Shown: positions 1-7,449, counted from the stretch's first letter. The stretch is 10,999 nt of DNA from JAAYWY01 sp050945275 (GCA_050945275.1 JBMNSQ010000053.1:1-10999); one strand, 5' to 3'. Program-made: numbers and translations. The notes: generated from the letters alone by a model not told the origin.

Positions 1-640
1 TGGCTAAACGTCCACTATGATAGGCCAATGTATTCGCCGGTGACACCGTAAGACTGGAACCCACTACCAACACCAGCTGGCTTCGCTGTACCTCCTGCAT
101 GGCCTGACCGAATGCAGGCGGCATCATATCTCCAAACAGCACCACATCTGGACGTACACCCTGGCCACATTTCTCACAGGTAGGCTGCGGCCTCTTAGAC
201 AGCTGGGCTAGTGCCGTCTCCATGGGATAAGTAGAGCCGCAACGGTTACAACGTACAGTCCGTATGTGGCCGTGGACCTCTAGCACATTTTGGGCCCCGG
301 CCTTTTGATGAAGACCATCAATATTCTGGGTAATAGTAGTATGAATATAACCAGCTTTCTCTAATGTCGCCAGTGCTAAGTGACCGGCGTTGGGCTTAGC
401 ATTTAGAGTCGGACCGAACACCTTGGAAAAATACTTCCAAAAAGTCTCCGGGCGGGCATACAAAGCATCGGCTGACAAATATTCCATCGGGTCAATGTGA
501 TTCCACAGACCAGTGCCACGACTGCGAAAATCCGGAATACCACTTTCGGTGGAAATACCGGCTCCCGTAAACACAACTGTCCGACCGCGGCATTGTTCTA
601 ACAAACTAGTTAAGGCTTCAATCGGAATTTGTGGCATCAT
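1..640 (-). CDS. cobB: Sir2-family NAD-dependent protein deacetylase (sirtuin), 3' end cut by window edge
   Basis: The first 213 residues of a sirtuin are visible; the C-terminus lies beyond base 1. Sirtuins remove acetyl or other acyl groups from lysines in the cytoplasm, consuming NAD. Motifs in order: GAGIS (26-30) and GIPDFRS (34-40) of the Rossmann NAD site, TQNIDGLH (104-111), the catalytic His in VHG (H123), a four-Cys zinc site as two CxxC pairs (C131/C134 and C155/C158), and GSSLTVSP (194-201). No Tyr-x-x-Arg succinyl/malonyl-pocket motif is seen after the DFR motif, so a generic deacetylase of the Thermotoga Sir2 type (class U) is more likely than a SIRT5-like desuccinylase. The ATG at 640 has AGGAG six bases upstream; the ATG at 637 is an alternative. 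It has its own promoter downstream of the mrp terminator. Confidence 0.95.
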   Translation of the reverse strand, partial: MMPQIPIEALTSLLEQCRGRTVVFTGAGISTESGIPDFRSRGTGLWNHIDPMEYLSADALYARPETFWKYFSKVFGPTLNAKPNAGHLALATLEKAGYIHTTITQNIDGLHQKAGAQNVLEVHGHIRTVRCNRCGSTYPMETALAQLSKRPQPTCEKCGQGVRPDVVLFGDMMPPAFGQAMQEVQRSQLVLVVGSSLTVSPANTLAYHSGRLA

Positions 641-672
641 GGTCAACTCCTACCCACAATTATTACCATCCA

Positions 673-701
673 TTAATATTTATTCTTTGTTGTGGTAACA
701 A
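673..701 (-). promoter_or_regulatory. Candidate SigA-type promoter of the sirtuin gene
   Basis: On the minus strand a -35 TTGTTA (696-701) and a -10 TATTAA (673-678) are separated by exactly 17 bases. The predicted start near 666 leaves a leader of about 25 bases before the ATG at 640. It lies between the mrp terminator and the sirtuin gene, as expected for an independent transcript. Confidence 0.5.
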
Positions 702-730
702 TTTCCTGCTTCTTAATCTGTATTGTCACT

Positions 731-769
731 TTATTAAAATAAAAGCGCAGGAGACTTGTCCTCCCGCGT
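731..769 (-). terminator. Rho-independent terminator downstream of mrp
   Basis: Read on the minus strand, GGAG/CTCC with a 7-base loop (754-760) is extended by a G:U pair and a GC-rich CGC/GCG segment. TTTTATTTT follows immediately (744 downward). The stem lies about 17 bases after the mrp stop codon. The T-run is on the minus side only, so it serves mrp. Confidence 0.75.
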
Positions 770-785
770 TCGTGAAAAACTATTG

Positions 786-1637
786 TTAGTTATGGGCTGT
801 TATTATAGCCTCAATGTCTTCTTCGAGAAAGTCAGAGGGATACTTTTCAATTTCGCCCTTATCACCTAGTTCTGCAAGGAGTGGATCCACTGGCAAAGCA
901 CCTAAGAACTTTAGGTTCTCGCCCTGGGCGGCTGCCTTCACATGGCTGGGTCCAAACAACTCAATCTTTTCTCCACAATGGGGACAGCTTAGGAAGCTCA
1001 TATTTTCAACCACGCCAAAAATGGGCACATCTAGCATTTCGGTCATGCGAATAGCCTTCTTAACCACCATTACCGCCAGCTCCTGGGGCGAGGACACTAA
1101 AACAATCCCATCTAAGGGCAATGATTGCAACACAGTCAGGGGGGAATCGCCGGTTCCTGGCGGCAAATCCACCACTAAATAATCTAGGTCGCCCCAAACC
1201 ACATCGGTCCAAAACTGCTTAACCGCACCGCCAATAAGCGGGCCGCGCCAGATAACCGGGTCATCTTCATGAGGTAGAAGTAAATTGAGAGACATTATTT
1301 TGATACCCAACAGGCTGGTTGGAGGAATTAAGCCCAGCGGCGTGCTCTCGGGACGGTCTTTAATTCCAAATAACTTAGGGATAGACGGACCGGTAATGTC
1401 GGCGTCCAAAACGCCAACGGTTCGCTGTTTTTTGGCCAGCGCGCTGGCCACCAGTGCGGTTACAGTAGATTTGCCAACTCCGCCTTTACCGCTCATTACT
1501 GCCACCACGCGCCGAATTGAGCTATGTGCAGGAACTGCGAGTTTGTTTATGCCCAAAGAGGTGTTCGACGGACACGTCGCACACTCGCTGTCAGACTTTT
1601 TGTCACAACTTTTGCAGTCGGGATTTTGGTCAGCCAT
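786..1637 (-). CDS. mrp: Mrp/ApbC-type P-loop ATPase, Fe-S cluster carrier
   Basis: A 283-residue cytoplasmic protein of the Mrp/Nbp35 branch of the ParA/MinD ATPases, which carry Fe-S clusters to apoproteins. Walker A with the deviant Lys is SGKGGVGKST (49-58). The DADITGPSIP segment follows (about 78-87), and the Walker B-like VVDLPPGTGD is at 155-164. The cluster-binding CPHC (C218, C221) is near the C-terminus. An extra N-terminal four-Cys motif, C-x2-C-x7-C-x2-C (C8, C11, C19, C22), precedes the ATPase domain, as in Nbp35-like and some Clostridia or archaeal members; it may hold a second cluster. I chose the ATG at 1637 over the in-frame TTG at 1643 because AGGAGG ends 7 bases before the ATG but only 1 base before the TTG. 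It is probably monocistronic, with its own promoter and terminator. Confidence 0.95.
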   Translation of the reverse strand: MADQNPDCKSCDKKSDSECATCPSNTSLGINKLAVPAHSSIRRVVAVMSGKGGVGKSTVTALVASALAKKQRTVGVLDADITGPSIPKLFGIKDRPESTPLGLIPPTSLLGIKIMSLNLLLPHEDDPVIWRGPLIGGAVKQFWTDVVWGDLDYLVVDLPPGTGDSPLTVLQSLPLDGIVLVSSPQELAVMVVKKAIRMTEMLDVPIFGVVENMSFLSCPHCGEKIELFGPSHVKAAAQGENLKFLGALPVDPLLAELGDKGEIEKYPSDFLEEDIEAIITAHN

Positions 1638-1678
1638 TTCCAAGCCTCCTGTAACAAATCTTTCCTTACTCCTTTATC

Positions 1679-1707
1679 ATATTACTCTTTATTAATATCG
1701 AACGCAA
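1679..1707 (-). promoter_or_regulatory. Candidate promoter of mrp
   Basis: On the minus strand a -35 TTGCGT (1702-1707) is followed after 17 bases by a -10 TAATAT (1679-1684). Each hexamer matches SigA consensus at four of six positions. The site lies between the upstream terminator (1739-1775) and the mrp ribosome site, giving a leader of about 35 bases. Confidence 0.4.
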
Positions 1708-1738
1708 GCCCATAATTGCTCACTATTTCGGGAAATAA

Positions 1739-1775
1739 ACAAGACACGAGTCTAGACCCGTGACCCGTGCCTTGT
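1739..1775 (-). terminator. Terminator hairpin after the DUF378 gene
   Basis: The arms are ACAAG/CTTGT, CACG/CGTG and GTC/GAC around a 9-base loop (1753-1761). The two intervening positions are A-C mismatches on the plus strand but G:U pairs on the minus strand, so the continuous 14-pair stem exists only in minus-strand RNA. A T-rich tail (TTATTT) follows on that strand. It starts 16 bases after the stop at 1791 and would end the long leftward operon. Confidence 0.75.
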
Positions 1776-1790
1776 CAGTATTTTCTTCCA

Positions 1791-1997
1791 TCAATCTGGG
1801 TTTACATTACGCGGCCGGAAGAATAGGCTTAGGCTCCACAATCCTCCCAGTCCCACTAGACTATAAATAGTACGACTTAGCATTGAATCTGGCCCACCAA
1901 AAAGAGTCGCCACTAGATCAAAGCGAAACAGTCCCACCAGCAACCAGTTAAGGGCACCTACTACTACCGCTCCTAAAGCAATTCTATCCATTGCCAT
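1791..1997 (-). CDS. DUF378 (YuzA-like) small membrane protein
   Basis: A 68-residue integral membrane protein with two predicted transmembrane helices, about residues 5-24 and 44-60. It carries the DUF378 hallmarks GALNWLLVGLF (14-24) and FDLVATLFGG (26-35), then SRxIYxLVGLxGL. The family is widespread in bacteria and has no established biochemical role. The start is the ATG at 1997, with GGAGG 8 bases upstream. An upstream in-frame codon at 2039 would add 14 residues not typical of the family and has no comparable ribosome site. It begins 47 bases after the spore photoproduct lyase homologue and is probably cotranscribed with it, ending at the hairpin 1739-1775. Confidence 0.85.
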   Translation of the reverse strand: MAMDRIALGAVVVGALNWLLVGLFRFDLVATLFGGPDSMLSRTIYSLVGLGGLWSLSLFFRPRNVNPD

Positions 1998-2044
1998 ATG
2001 GCTCACCTCCAAACTTAGATTAACCTGGTAGGTAAACATATATA

Positions 2045-3055
2045 CTAGACAAAGTACAGTATTTGGGCCCTAGGCAATAGTGTTGAGATCCGATCACGAA
2101 AAAATGACTCTAGTTCTTTCATTTGTTGGCGCGGGTAAACAAACTTAGTGTAACCAAACTGACCATACTTTAGCTGACGTTCTTCTTCAGCTAGCGGCAA
2201 CTCAGACTTAGGAAATACATCCTTGATTACTGATTTTGCCCGCGCTGTAAAGCGATGCGTAATAAGCTCAAATGTAACCGGTGCATCAGGCATAAGTTGG
2301 GCAACATCTTTTATTAAAAGATCGTATTGTCGCTGCCAATCAGGAAATACAAAGATGGGAGCAATAAGGATACCTACAGGATATCCTTCTTTCTGTACCC
2401 GAGCTGCAGCCTCCAGTCGCCTTCTTACCGGCGGCACCCCTTGTTCAAAACGCTCCACAGCCCATGGCACATTGATGCTAAAGCGCACCTCCGTTTTCTG
2501 TCGATGATCCAGCCCTAGAAGGGTTTCTACATCAGCAAACTTGGTTACAAATCGCAAACGAGCAGAGGAAGTTTGAGCAGTAAACTCAATGGCTTTTTTC
2601 AAACTTCCAGTCCACTTTTCTACTGCTATGGGATCAGAAGTAGCAGAAGCTTCAAATATCGTTTCTTCTGTATTCCTCATCCTTATATAATCCCGGGCGC
2701 GGTCAAAAATATCTTCTGTGTTAACATATACCTTTATGTATGGCCGCTTTGACAGATTGGTGGCTAGATAACAATACTGACACAAGCCTGGGCAACCAGA
2801 AACTAACGGCAACTGGTAATGCGCCGACGGCTTACAAGTTTGAAATTCTTTCTGCCTCCATATTCCTACAACTAAAGTTCTCTTAAAGCGCATAAATCGC
2901 TCCCTTGCAGTTAAATTAGGATCAGTCGAAGGAAGACGACGATCATAGATTCTAGTTTGAATTTTGTTCTGCCGAAATGTGTTTAACAAACTTCGCCCTA
3001 ACTCGTACTCCAGAGCTTTTTTCTCCACAAAAATCTGCTGAGGAGAAAAGGTCAT
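2045..3055 (-). CDS. splB: Spore photoproduct lyase-family radical SAM protein with Ala at the catalytic Cys position
   Basis: A 336-residue, full-length homologue of SplB, which uses a [4Fe-4S] cluster and S-adenosylmethionine to split the 5-thyminyl-5,6-dihydrothymine photoproduct formed in spore DNA by UV. The cluster motif is GCPGLCQYCYL, with C88, C92, C95 in the SPL-type CxxxCxxC spacing. Tyr94 and Tyr96 match the tyrosines proposed to relay a hydrogen atom. Other conserved stretches are KPSAHYQLP (75-83), RLRFVTKF (166-173), RFSIN (191-195), GYPVGILIAPIF (224-235) and FELITHRFT (262-270). Oddity: the segment corresponding to EASCTSD around the hydrogen donor Cys141 of B. subtilis reads EASATSD, so residue 138 is Ala (codon GCT). 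GGAGG lies 7 bases before the ATG at 3055. The lyase fold is certain; photoproduct repair by the standard mechanism is not. Confidence 0.9.
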   Translation of the reverse strand: MTFSPQQIFVEKKALEYELGRSLLNTFRQNKIQTRIYDRRLPSTDPNLTARERFMRFKRTLVVGIWRQKEFQTCKPSAHYQLPLVSGCPGLCQYCYLATNLSKRPYIKVYVNTEDIFDRARDYIRMRNTEETIFEASATSDPIAVEKWTGSLKKAIEFTAQTSSARLRFVTKFADVETLLGLDHRQKTEVRFSINVPWAVERFEQGVPPVRRRLEAAARVQKEGYPVGILIAPIFVFPDWQRQYDLLIKDVAQLMPDAPVTFELITHRFTARAKSVIKDVFPKSELPLAEEERQLKYGQFGYTKFVYPRQQMKELESFFRDRISTLLPRAQILYFV

Positions 3056-3071
3056 TTCTTTACCTCCAAAC

Positions 3072-3124
3072 GGAATCAGGCCCTAACTCAACAAGAAGAA
3101 TTAGTATGAGTGAGGACCTGATCC
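3072..3124 (-). promoter_or_regulatory. Long RNA hairpin between the small membrane gene and the splB homologue
   Basis: On the minus strand GGATCAGGTCCT and AGGGCCTGATTCC pair with one bulged T and one G:U. After a single mismatch an inner ACTCA/TGAGT stem closes a 16-base loop (3091-3106), giving about 17 pairs. The stem starts 6 bases after the stop codon at 3131 and ends 4 bases before GGAGG of the lyase gene. No T-run follows, so it is not a simple terminator. A role in mRNA processing, stability or translational coupling is inferred. Confidence 0.55.
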
Positions 3125-3130
3125 AGAAAA

Positions 3131-3316
3131 TTATTCTGATGGAGCTCGTAGTAACAGTTCTTGTTCGTGGATTTCGGCAACGTTTTCAATAGCTTCTGTC
3201 ATCCGCTTAGCATACCAGAGAAAGGGCAAGGTCATAACCAAAGATAGTACTAACATGCTGGAGAAAGCCCACGTATCCATCTGAAGGTCCATCCGATCCT
3301 GGTTACCCCACCACAC
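3131..3316 (-). CDS. Small single-pass membrane protein, function unknown
   Basis: A 61-residue protein I cannot assign to a family. Residues 1-15 form a short polar N-terminus. About 16-36 is one hydrophobic helix starting at W16 and ending FLWYAKR, with a positive cytoplasmic-side anchor. The rest (37-61) is a charged, mostly acidic amphipathic tail. The start is the GTG at 3316, with GGAGG 10 bases upstream; internal ATG codons at residues 9 and 13 lack such a site. The gene sits 96 bases after the ATPase gene and 75 before the lyase homologue, all on one strand. The 96-base gap holds only a weak AT-rich stem ending in six T. B. subtilis has a small sporulation membrane protein gene, yhaL, near yhaN/yhaO; the topology is similar but I see no sequence match. 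Confidence 0.65.
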   Translation of the reverse strand: MWWGNQDRMDLQMDTWAFSSMLVLSLVMTLPFLWYAKRMTEAIENVAEIHEQELLLRAPSE

Positions 3317-3412
3317 TTATAGACCACCTCCCTACAGTGTCAGTTATTCCCCATGGTCAAAAAATAATGTAGGGAAGATAAGGCAGCATAATTTTTTTAT
3401 TTAGCTGATAGC

Positions 3413-6121
3413 TTACCCTGACAAACTATATCTTCGGCCAGGTAATTGTTGATACATATCGGGGTGACATGTAAGGATAACCAGTTGTAGCCTCTGATCG
3501 GCGGCTTCGGCCAGTAGGCTTAAAATACGCTCACGACGAGGACCGTCACTGTTGACCAATGCATCGTCTAGCACTACCAACTGGCGCTCGTCGGCACTTA
3601 AGAAATGGGCTAGGGCTAGCCGTGCTAGTAGCAGCATCTGCTCCTGAGTACCGATAGAAAAAACATCTACCGGTTGTGGCAGTTCCTCATTGCTGACGTG
3701 TATACCTGAAAAGGACAAATCAGCAGCTAACTCTAAGCTACGATTCGGCTGGTCGGTAACGCGCCTCACTAAATCGTTTATCCCCTCGCGGATAGGATCA
3801 GTAATGCTGGAAAGCATTGTCTCATGGCGAGCATGGGCCAGTTCATGCAGCAATTTTATCGCCTGTGCCTGAGCCGCTAACCAGCGGTACTGGCTTTGAA
3901 CTATCTCGCGTTTTTCTTCCAGCTCTCCGATTTTGGAATACAAACCTTCCTCGGAATGAAGACTAATCTCGGCCCGCAAGGCGGCAATTTCTTCACGTAA
4001 GAGTAAGGTTTTCTGTTGATTTTTTGCCAGTTCTAATTTCTTGCGAGCGGCCCTTCGTTCTAAACTATCTGCATCCGGGGGCAGCTCTTTTTTGAGTTGG
4101 GTCAACGTACGAGTTTTTTGCTCCTTATCATCCAAGGCTTTCTTTAAGCTCTGCTCTAGCTCTTCTTTACTCCCTTGGTAGGGAGCCAGGCGCTTTTCTT
4201 GTTCTTCATTGGCAGTTTGTTTGAGTCTAGCGTACTCATTTATTTCTTGTTCGAGTGTGCGCTGCCTATTTTCTTCCTTCTGAAATTCTTCTCTTAAGGC
4301 TTCGAGCTCTTTTTGATCCTTATCCTGCTTTGTTTCCAAATCTTTAGTTTGCTGTTCCAGTTCGGCTGTATCGGCCAAGGGAGCCAAACTTAATTCAGCT
4401 AAACGTATACCTAGTTGGTCACACTGCTCTTTTAATTGCTGGTTCTTAAGAACACCTTCCTGCTTTAAATCGTCAATAGAATCATATTCACCTAATACAT
4501 TCGCCCGTTTTAGCTTCAAGTTTTCAATTTCTTGCATTATGTTTTGAGCCCAATTATACCTTTGCTGTAAATCAGTTACGCTTCCCACCTGGTAAGCATG
4601 CAAAGTTGCCGTTAGTCTGTTTTTCGCTTTGGACAATTGGCTTAAAATCTCCCGTAAATTTTCTGCTCCAGATTTAATAGTAAAGGTGCCAACGGTGGCA
4701 ATTTCTAGCTGTATCTCAGCGCAGGTGGCAGTGACAGTAAGCGGGTGCTTCGGACTGGTACTGTGTTCTTCTTTTCCTTCATTGGTTATTACCGTTACTT
4801 TAAAATCCTGGTCTGGCCTGAAATTCATCTGTATACCTTGAGCTTTAGCCTGCCCTTGGCCAATTTCAATTTGTTTTTGCTGCTTCTGTGCATCCTGCAG
4901 CTGTTCTAACGTCGGTACCGGCTGTTGACCCAACTTGGTTCGTAAATTTAATATCTCTTTTTCTATCCTCGATAGAGCTATGTATCTCTCTCTTATGCTG
5001 CTAATTTCCGTTAGCAAACCTTGACTCTGCCTAAGTTTATATGCTTGGGTAAGCTTATGGTTAGCTCTTTTTAACTCTTGAGTAAGCTCGACCAGGTTTT
5101 TCTGTTTGGCGGTTACCTGTGTCTGTAGTTTCTCAACCAACTCTCTAACAAAAACTAATTCTTTTTTCCTGTCTTTCACAGCCTGGCCTGCATCTTGACT
5201 CTTTTTGCCCCAACTCTGTATATAATCCCAATCCTGCTGTAACAATCGCCATCTTTCTAAAGCTGCTTTTTGTTCTGCTTCGGCGGTAGCAACCTGGGAT
5301 TTTAGTTGTTTCACTGTTTCCGCTTGAGTTGTGAGTACACCAAGCTCTTTTTCCATCTCCTGGATTACTTGTTGATGTTGGTGTAGGTTTTTTTCTCTAG
5401 CTTCTAGCTGCAATGACTTAGTTGAAATAGACTCTAAGCGATCGCGTGCTTTTTTCAATTCGCATTCTAGTTCTTTGTACTCGGTCTCAACCTGACTAAG
5501 CTCCGACTTGGCTGAAATTCTACCTGTCCGTGGAGTAAAAACTGCGGCGTAACGATCATCAATCAGCTGTAATAATCTATTATCGCGCGGGGTAAACAAA
5601 GTAGCCCCTACCGCCTGTCGTAAATGGTCCTCCATATGACGGGAAAGACTGGGAGAAGTAAGGCGCTCCTTATCTTGAGGCATCCACAAAAGGTGCGCCA
5701 ATCCCCAATCGGAACCTTTGGCTAAGCTTCGTCCCGGAAACCGAGCTAGCATAAACTCGCGCACTCTTTCGTCGGCTCGTTTTCCATCGGCCAAACGCAG
5801 ATAGCTACCCCCCGTTTGCTCAGATAAAATGCTCTTAGCCTGATCTAAGAAGCCCTTCTCTAACCGGTAGCGTTTGCCGGCCGCAGTAAACTCCACCTCT
5901 ATAGTCGGACTAAGATCCGTTCCCCACGGACGGTAGGCCATAATTTGTTCTCCACCCACATCATGTCGGTTACAAAAAGCTAAGATCAGGGCCCATACTA
6001 AAGTAGACTTCCCTGCTTCATTTGGGCCAAAAATAATATTGACGCGCTCATCAAAGTCAGTTAAAGTAACTGGATTGCGAAAGCAGCGCAAACCTGCTAC
6101 CTGAAGTGAATTAAGCAGCAC
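3413..6121 (-). CDS. SbcC/YhaN-like SMC-type ATPase, partner of the adjacent nuclease
   Basis: A 902-residue ATPase of the Rad50/SbcC/RecN superfamily. Walker A GPNEAGKST is at 32-40. A long coiled coil covers about 205-425 and 495-770. The ABC-like signature SIGTQEQ is at 822-828, Walker B LVVLDD at 848-853 and the switch His in LTCHPD at H886. Such ATPases work with an SbcD/Mre11-type nuclease on DNA ends. There is no CxxC zinc hook at the coiled-coil apex. About residues 425-490 form a short beta-rich segment (ends in TVGTFTIKSG) that breaks the coil where a hook would be. This layout resembles YhaN-type or other RecN-like proteins more than true SbcC. The start is GTG at 6121, 3 bases after the nuclease stop; AGGAGG lies 8 bases upstream inside the nuclease gene, implying translational coupling. 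Confidence 0.85.
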   Translation of the reverse strand: MLLNSLQVAGLRCFRNPVTLTDFDERVNIIFGPNEAGKSTLVWALILAFCNRHDVGGEQIMAYRPWGTDLSPTIEVEFTAAGKRYRLEKGFLDQAKSILSEQTGGSYLRLADGKRADERVREFMLARFPGRSLAKGSDWGLAHLLWMPQDKERLTSPSLSRHMEDHLRQAVGATLFTPRDNRLLQLIDDRYAAVFTPRTGRISAKSELSQVETEYKELECELKKARDRLESISTKSLQLEAREKNLHQHQQVIQEMEKELGVLTTQAETVKQLKSQVATAEAEQKAALERWRLLQQDWDYIQSWGKKSQDAGQAVKDRKKELVFVRELVEKLQTQVTAKQKNLVELTQELKRANHKLTQAYKLRQSQGLLTEISSIRERYIALSRIEKEILNLRTKLGQQPVPTLEQLQDAQKQQKQIEIGQGQAKAQGIQMNFRPDQDFKVTVITNEGKEEHSTSPKHPLTVTATCAEIQLEIATVGTFTIKSGAENLREILSQLSKAKNRLTATLHAYQVGSVTDLQQRYNWAQNIMQEIENLKLKRANVLGEYDSIDDLKQEGVLKNQQLKEQCDQLGIRLAELSLAPLADTAELEQQTKDLETKQDKDQKELEALREEFQKEENRQRTLEQEINEYARLKQTANEEQEKRLAPYQGSKEELEQSLKKALDDKEQKTRTLTQLKKELPPDADSLERRAARKKLELAKNQQKTLLLREEIAALRAEISLHSEEGLYSKIGELEEKREIVQSQYRWLAAQAQAIKLLHELAHARHETMLSSITDPIREGINDLVRRVTDQPNRSLELAADLSFSGIHVSNEELPQPVDVFSIGTQEQMLLLARLALAHFLSADERQLVVLDDALVNSDGPRRERILSLLAEAADQRLQLVILTCHPDMYQQLPGRRYSLSG

Positions 6122-6124
6122 CGA

Positions 6125-7318
6125 TTACACCTCCTCGGAAAGCCTGGCCAAAACTCTAATAGCTAGGGCCGCATCTTCAGCTGAAAAGCCTTTTTTGATT
6201 ATCTCACTTAATAACTCTTCACTGGGGCCTGTCCCCATCATAAACTCCGACGGCAAATCAGTTAGCGGCTGGCCCAACACCTCAGCCGTTACTCTTAGAT
6301 CGCCTAACAGAGCTTGAACAAATGGTTGACTCCGGGCCATATTAAGAAGATTGGCTGTAACAGGTTGTGTAAGGACTCGGCTGGTGTCAATATCCACATA
6401 CAATAGCCGGGCAGCTAGCCATTCGCCCAGCTCTTCCAATTGGGAGCTGCCATCTGAAGACAGGTGCCCCGATAAGACTAAACGAAGCAGTACGGTTTCC
6501 AGTTTTTCCAGTTTCTCAACCCACTGCTTAACCCAGCGCTTGAGTTCATCTATTCCAGCCTCAAGATCATATTCCCACATAAGCCACTTTAGGGTACCTG
6601 TTTCGATCACTTCCACTTTTGGTTCCTGACGTGGTCCGTCAATAGAAACCAACAGAGCGCAACCGCTCCCTGGTTCATCAAAGCCGGTAGGTTCGGGTGT
6701 GCCGGAATAGAAGGTCCGTTGACCTACAGAAAACAATGAGTGCCAATGCCCCAATGCCAGATAATCTAACTTCTGCCGCTCAGCAATATCTAATGCTATG
6801 GGGAAATCATCGCTCTGGTGGCGTCCTTCGATCATGAGCGAACCATGGGCCACACCGATATTTATAGTGCCAGAGGAAATACCGGACCAGATAGCAGTAG
6901 GGTCCGAAGCTGATTTTTTGCTAAAGTTCGGCGAGGGCAAAAGTATAACCCCTGGCAATACTTCGACCGGATCAGGATTTGTAAATATATGCACATTGCT
7001 TGGGAGAATATTAGTTAGCGTCGGTCGCCAATAGATAGAATCCGGTGTAAGCGGGTCGTGGTTACCAGGTAAGATATAGATTGGCAGCGGACATTGTTCG
7101 AGAATACTCATTAGCTTATGGACTAGCCTATTATCGATCTGATTATGTTCAAAGATATCACCGGCCACCACCACAAAGTCGGCCTGTTTTTCCATCGCTA
7201 TTTGAAGTAAATTTCGTACTGCATTGAAGCGGGCAGCACGCACCGCCTCACCTACAGAGGCTACGTGGCGAGCCTTCATACCGATTTGCCAATCGGCGGT
7301 ATGTAAAAACTGAATCAA
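6125..7318 (-). CDS. SbcD/YhaO-like metallophosphoesterase (DNA repair exonuclease family)
   Basis: A 397-residue calcineurin-like phosphoesterase of the SbcD/Mre11/YhaO group, expected to be a manganese-dependent DNA nuclease with the ATPase encoded next. Metal-site motifs: HTADWQIG (D9, with Gln at position 11), GDIFEHN (D54), LPGNHD (N86, H87), AHGS (H158) and GHWH (H191, H193). All the ligand blocks are present, but the first is D-x-Q rather than the usual D-x-H; I recall a DWQ form in a branch of these proteins. Residues about 230-397 form a C-terminal capping region without recognisable motifs. The start is TTG at 7318, giving MIQFLHTADW, with AAGGAG 7 bases upstream. The further-upstream TTG at 7342 lacks a ribosome site and adds 8 atypical residues. 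This is probably the first gene of the leftward operon. Confidence 0.85.
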   Translation of the reverse strand: MIQFLHTADWQIGMKARHVASVGEAVRAARFNAVRNLLQIAMEKQADFVVVAGDIFEHNQIDNRLVHKLMSILEQCPLPIYILPGNHDPLTPDSIYWRPTLTNILPSNVHIFTNPDPVEVLPGVILLPSPNFSKKSASDPTAIWSGISSGTINIGVAHGSLMIEGRHQSDDFPIALDIAERQKLDYLALGHWHSLFSVGQRTFYSGTPEPTGFDEPGSGCALLVSIDGPRQEPKVEVIETGTLKWLMWEYDLEAGIDELKRWVKQWVEKLEKLETVLLRLVLSGHLSSDGSSQLEELGEWLAARLLYVDIDTSRVLTQPVTANLLNMARSQPFVQALLGDLRVTAEVLGQPLTDLPSEFMMGTGPSEELLSEIIKKGFSAEDAALAIRVLARLSEEV

Positions 7319-7449
7319 ACCTTTCACTCCTTTTCCACACAACCAAAACTTAGGAACTTAAGAGACGCCTAAAGTGAGACTGACGGTATCATCTTTAAAT
7401 TAGTATTCGTTGGTCACAAAAGGCAATCCTTCCTGTGGTTTATTGAAAG

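Noticed and set aside
814..1182. Plus-strand open frames opposite mrp
   Set aside because: They are antisense to a fully recognisable Mrp protein and have no family motifs or ribosome sites.
3317..3412. Terminator between the ATPase and the small membrane gene
   Set aside because: Only an AT-rich imperfect stem with a 17-base loop ending in six T was found. It is too weak to call, so operon continuity is left open.
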